A stretch of DNA of 64,000 nucleotides from a virus, in the IMG/VR virus record IMGVR_UViG_3300037010_001749, positions 21,896 to 85,895 of that record, one strand, 5' to 3'. How positions within the stretch are numbered: the stretch's first letter is position 1; every line of letters starts with the position of its first letter. Below are positions 62,374 through 64,000 of this stretch, piece after piece. Position numbers and translations under genes: made by a program. The notes under the pieces were generated by a model, which saw only the letters and a list, made by a program, of their open reading frames with translations, did not search any database and had not been told where the DNA came from.

Positions 62374-63200
62374 AGCTCAAGAGCGCGGCGCGCTACTACG
62401 ATGACACACCGGTGGCCGACGGCTACACCGGTGACTATCTGTGGCGGTGCCAGTTCTCCAGCTTCAACGACGTGAATGCGGTGGGCTCGACGTCCACTCG
62501 CCGGATCCTGTCCATCGCACCGGACCTACAGCTGCCGGCGCGCCGTGTCGTCAAGGTCTTCGACGACCGGTGGCTTGTGGGCGACGGCAATCCGGACTCC
62601 TGGCGCGGCGAGGTCATCCGCCAATCCTTCAACATGAAGAAGGCCACGGCGCTGGCCCAGATGCTCACGCCAGCGCAAGCCTGCCTCAGCCAGGCCGGCA
62701 CCGAGGCGTATACCCAGGCCATCTACTTCAAGGACACGGTCAACTCGCTCAACAACGCAGATTACGACCCGTTCTGGAACTACTTCTTTGCGCCGACTGA
62801 GCCAGTGGGCAAGGGTTCGTTCATCCGCGACGGTACGCGGCTCCTCCGCGTACGTAGCAGCTACGTCCCGCTCGAGGACTTGCGCATCTGCCAGAGCGAC
62901 GAGATTGACATGCTGCCCCAGGCCGCGGTGTTCGGCACAGGCGCCTACGACCCGGCCTCCGATAGCTTCGGCGCCGGGACCGTGGCGACTCCGGTCATCC
63001 TCTTCGACACGGTGAAGGCGTACACCAATGTTACTCAGGCTACAGCCTCGGTGGCCAAGGGCGACCTAAGCGGGTTGGTGGCAGCTTCAGCCGTCACGCC
63101 GGCCGTGGGCAAGACGGTGGACATCGCGGGCACTGCCTGGCGAATTCTGGGCAGCACCGCTGATCTCGACGCCTGGCTACTGCACTTGCGTCGTGCTTGA
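62370..63200 (+). CDS. Head-completion/neck protein, 276 aa
   Basis: ATGA overlap with the connector gene. LWRCQFSSFNDVNAVGSTST and DDRWLVGDGNPDSWRGEVIR are beta-rich; located between connector and tail-completion genes. Function by position. Confidence 0.65.
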   Translation: MKLKSAARYYDDTPVADGYTGDYLWRCQFSSFNDVNAVGSTSTRRILSIAPDLQLPARRVVKVFDDRWLVGDGNPDSWRGEVIRQSFNMKKATALAQMLTPAQACLSQAGTEAYTQAIYFKDTVNSLNNADYDPFWNYFFAPTEPVGKGSFIRDGTRLLRVRSSYVPLEDLRICQSDEIDMLPQAAVFGTGAYDPASDSFGAGTVATPVILFDTVKAYTNVTQATASVAKGDLSGLVAASAVTPAVGKTVDIAGTAWRILGSTADLDAWLLHLRRA

Positions 63201-63729
63201 GATCGACACGTCAGGAGTGGAAGCGTACGCGGCCTGGCTTGAGCAGGAAGCCGCCCGCATCACGCTCGACTTTCGCCAGTTCCTACACAGCTGGGCGCTG
63301 TTCGTGCACGCGGACATCACGAGCTTGACCCCGCAGTGGTCAGGCAACCTGGCGGCCAACTGGGCACTTGACGTCGGCGCAGAGACCACCGCCGCCACGA
63401 CCTTTGCCGGTCCGGCCGGGGACCAGCCTTTCAAGGGCGGCCGCGGTGGTGGCCCAATGTACTCTCGCGGCATGCAGCCGGCGGTGGCCATTTCGCTGGC
63501 CCGGGCCCGGCAGGCCCGGTTGCCAGAATTGAGTGAGACGGTGTACATCCACAACCCGGTGGAGTACGCTGAGGCTGTTGAGAACGATTCGGGCCCACTG
63601 CGCGTCCGGGCCATCAACCGTTTGCCTCGCACCGAGGCTGGTAAGATCGCCATGGTACTGCATGCTTACACCAAGTATTCGCAGACTGCCGACTTCAGCT
63701 ACTTGGCGGAGCCCTATGGAAGATCTTGA
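63193..63729 (+). CDS. Tail-completion protein (HK97 gp10-like), 178 aa
   Basis: GTG 63193. LHSWALFVHADITSLTPQWS then GNLAANWALDVGAETT, later YIHNPVEYAEAVENDSGPLR: the pattern of HK97 gp10/lambda Z-type neck proteins, which start with a helix and carry TPVxTGxLRxSW-like and NxxxYAxxxExG-like stretches. Would join head to tail. Confidence 0.75.
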   Translation: MLEIDTSGVEAYAAWLEQEAARITLDFRQFLHSWALFVHADITSLTPQWSGNLAANWALDVGAETTAATTFAGPAGDQPFKGGRGGGPMYSRGMQPAVAISLARARQARLPELSETVYIHNPVEYAEAVENDSGPLRVRAINRLPRTEAGKIAMVLHAYTKYSQTADFSYLAEPYGRS

Positions 63730-64000
63730 ACCCTGGCTTGTTCGCGCTGAAAACCTTCTCCGTTTTGATCCGGAAACGGGCTACTTCTATTGGAGGCAGA
63801 GCCGAGGTGGCACTGCTCGGGCCGGGGAAAGGGCCGGGGGGATCGACGCCTACGGCTACTGGGTTGTGAAGCTAGAAGGTAAGAGCTACAAGGCCCACAG
63901 ACTTGCTTGGGCCTTCATTCATCGGGCATGGCCGGCCGGAGATTTGGACCACAAGTTCAGTTCTCACCAAGACAACCGTGTAGCCTTTTTGCGCCCGGCC
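63716..64000 (+). CDS. HNH endonuclease, cut by window end
   Basis: Starts ATG 63716 inside the previous gene. The first 95 residues contain DAYGYWVVKLEGKSYKAHRL, AWAFIHRAWPAGDLDH and DNR, the HNH layout of free-standing phage homing nucleases. C-terminus lies beyond 64000. Placed between neck and presumably tail genes. Confidence 0.8.
   Translation, partial: MEDLEPWLVRAENLLRFDPETGYFYWRQSRGGTARAGERAGGIDAYGYWVVKLEGKSYKAHRLAWAFIHRAWPAGDLDHKFSSHQDNRVAFLRPA

Noticed and set aside
1-64000. tRNA or rRNA genes
   Set aside because: No cloverleaf-like arrangement with a CCA-type end or conserved T-loop was found by eye; a tRNAscan run would be needed to exclude divergent ones.

Overview
This is a window of a tailed double-stranded DNA phage (Caudoviricetes) from a GC-rich host. 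The host is probably a proteobacterium, and beta-proteobacterial is my guess from codon use and gene families only. The phage identity rests on a replication module, a terminase pair, portal, S49 prohead protease, major capsid protein and head-completion genes, together with dozens of tiny overlapping phage ORFs. I saw no integrase, excisionase or lysis-lysogeny cassette, so a lytic lifestyle is plausible but unproven.

Layout. (1) 1-12.4 kb, minus strand: zinc-ribbon and HNH proteins, a three-domain DNA polymerase I, a dATP/dGTP-diphosphohydrolase-like protein, a MazG-like pyrophosphohydrolase, a DEDD exonuclease, a primase-helicase and an SNF2-like helicase. (2) 12.4-22.7 kb, minus strand: small, mostly unknown genes packed with ATGA/TGATG overlaps. 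(3) 22.7-28.5 kb, minus strand: a run of twelve gene cassettes separated by eleven complete attC-like sites of the integron type, with half-sites at both ends. (4) 28.5-44.2 kb, minus strand: about fifty small accessory genes, many joined by a recurring palindromic repeat that supplies the stop codon of one gene and the ribosome binding site of the next. (5) 44.2-45.8 kb: a divergent non-coding region with many CCCTA/TAGGG palindromes and a 24/37-bp tandem repeat block. (6) 45.8-64 kb, plus strand: HTH protein, terminase small and large subunits, portal, about 8 kb of fibre-like and membrane (holin-like) genes, S49 protease, scaffold-like protein, decoration-like protein, major capsid protein, connector and tail-completion proteins, and an HNH endonuclease cut by the window end.

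How it fits together. Leftward genes would be the early/replication set and rightward genes the late/morphogenesis set, both starting from the 44-46 kb region. The most unusual system is the attC array. By its unpaired-base asymmetry each readable attC points rightward, yet every cassette gene runs leftward. The attC hairpin spacers carry Shine-Dalgarno sequences and ATG codons, and several open reading frames run through the attC into the gene. One cassette encodes a protein that looks like the anti-CBASS sponge Acb2. No integron integrase is visible, so mobility would need a host IntI or one outside the window. Other unusual elements are about 34 copies of the stop/RBS palindrome and a branched inverted-repeat element just upstream of the portal gene.
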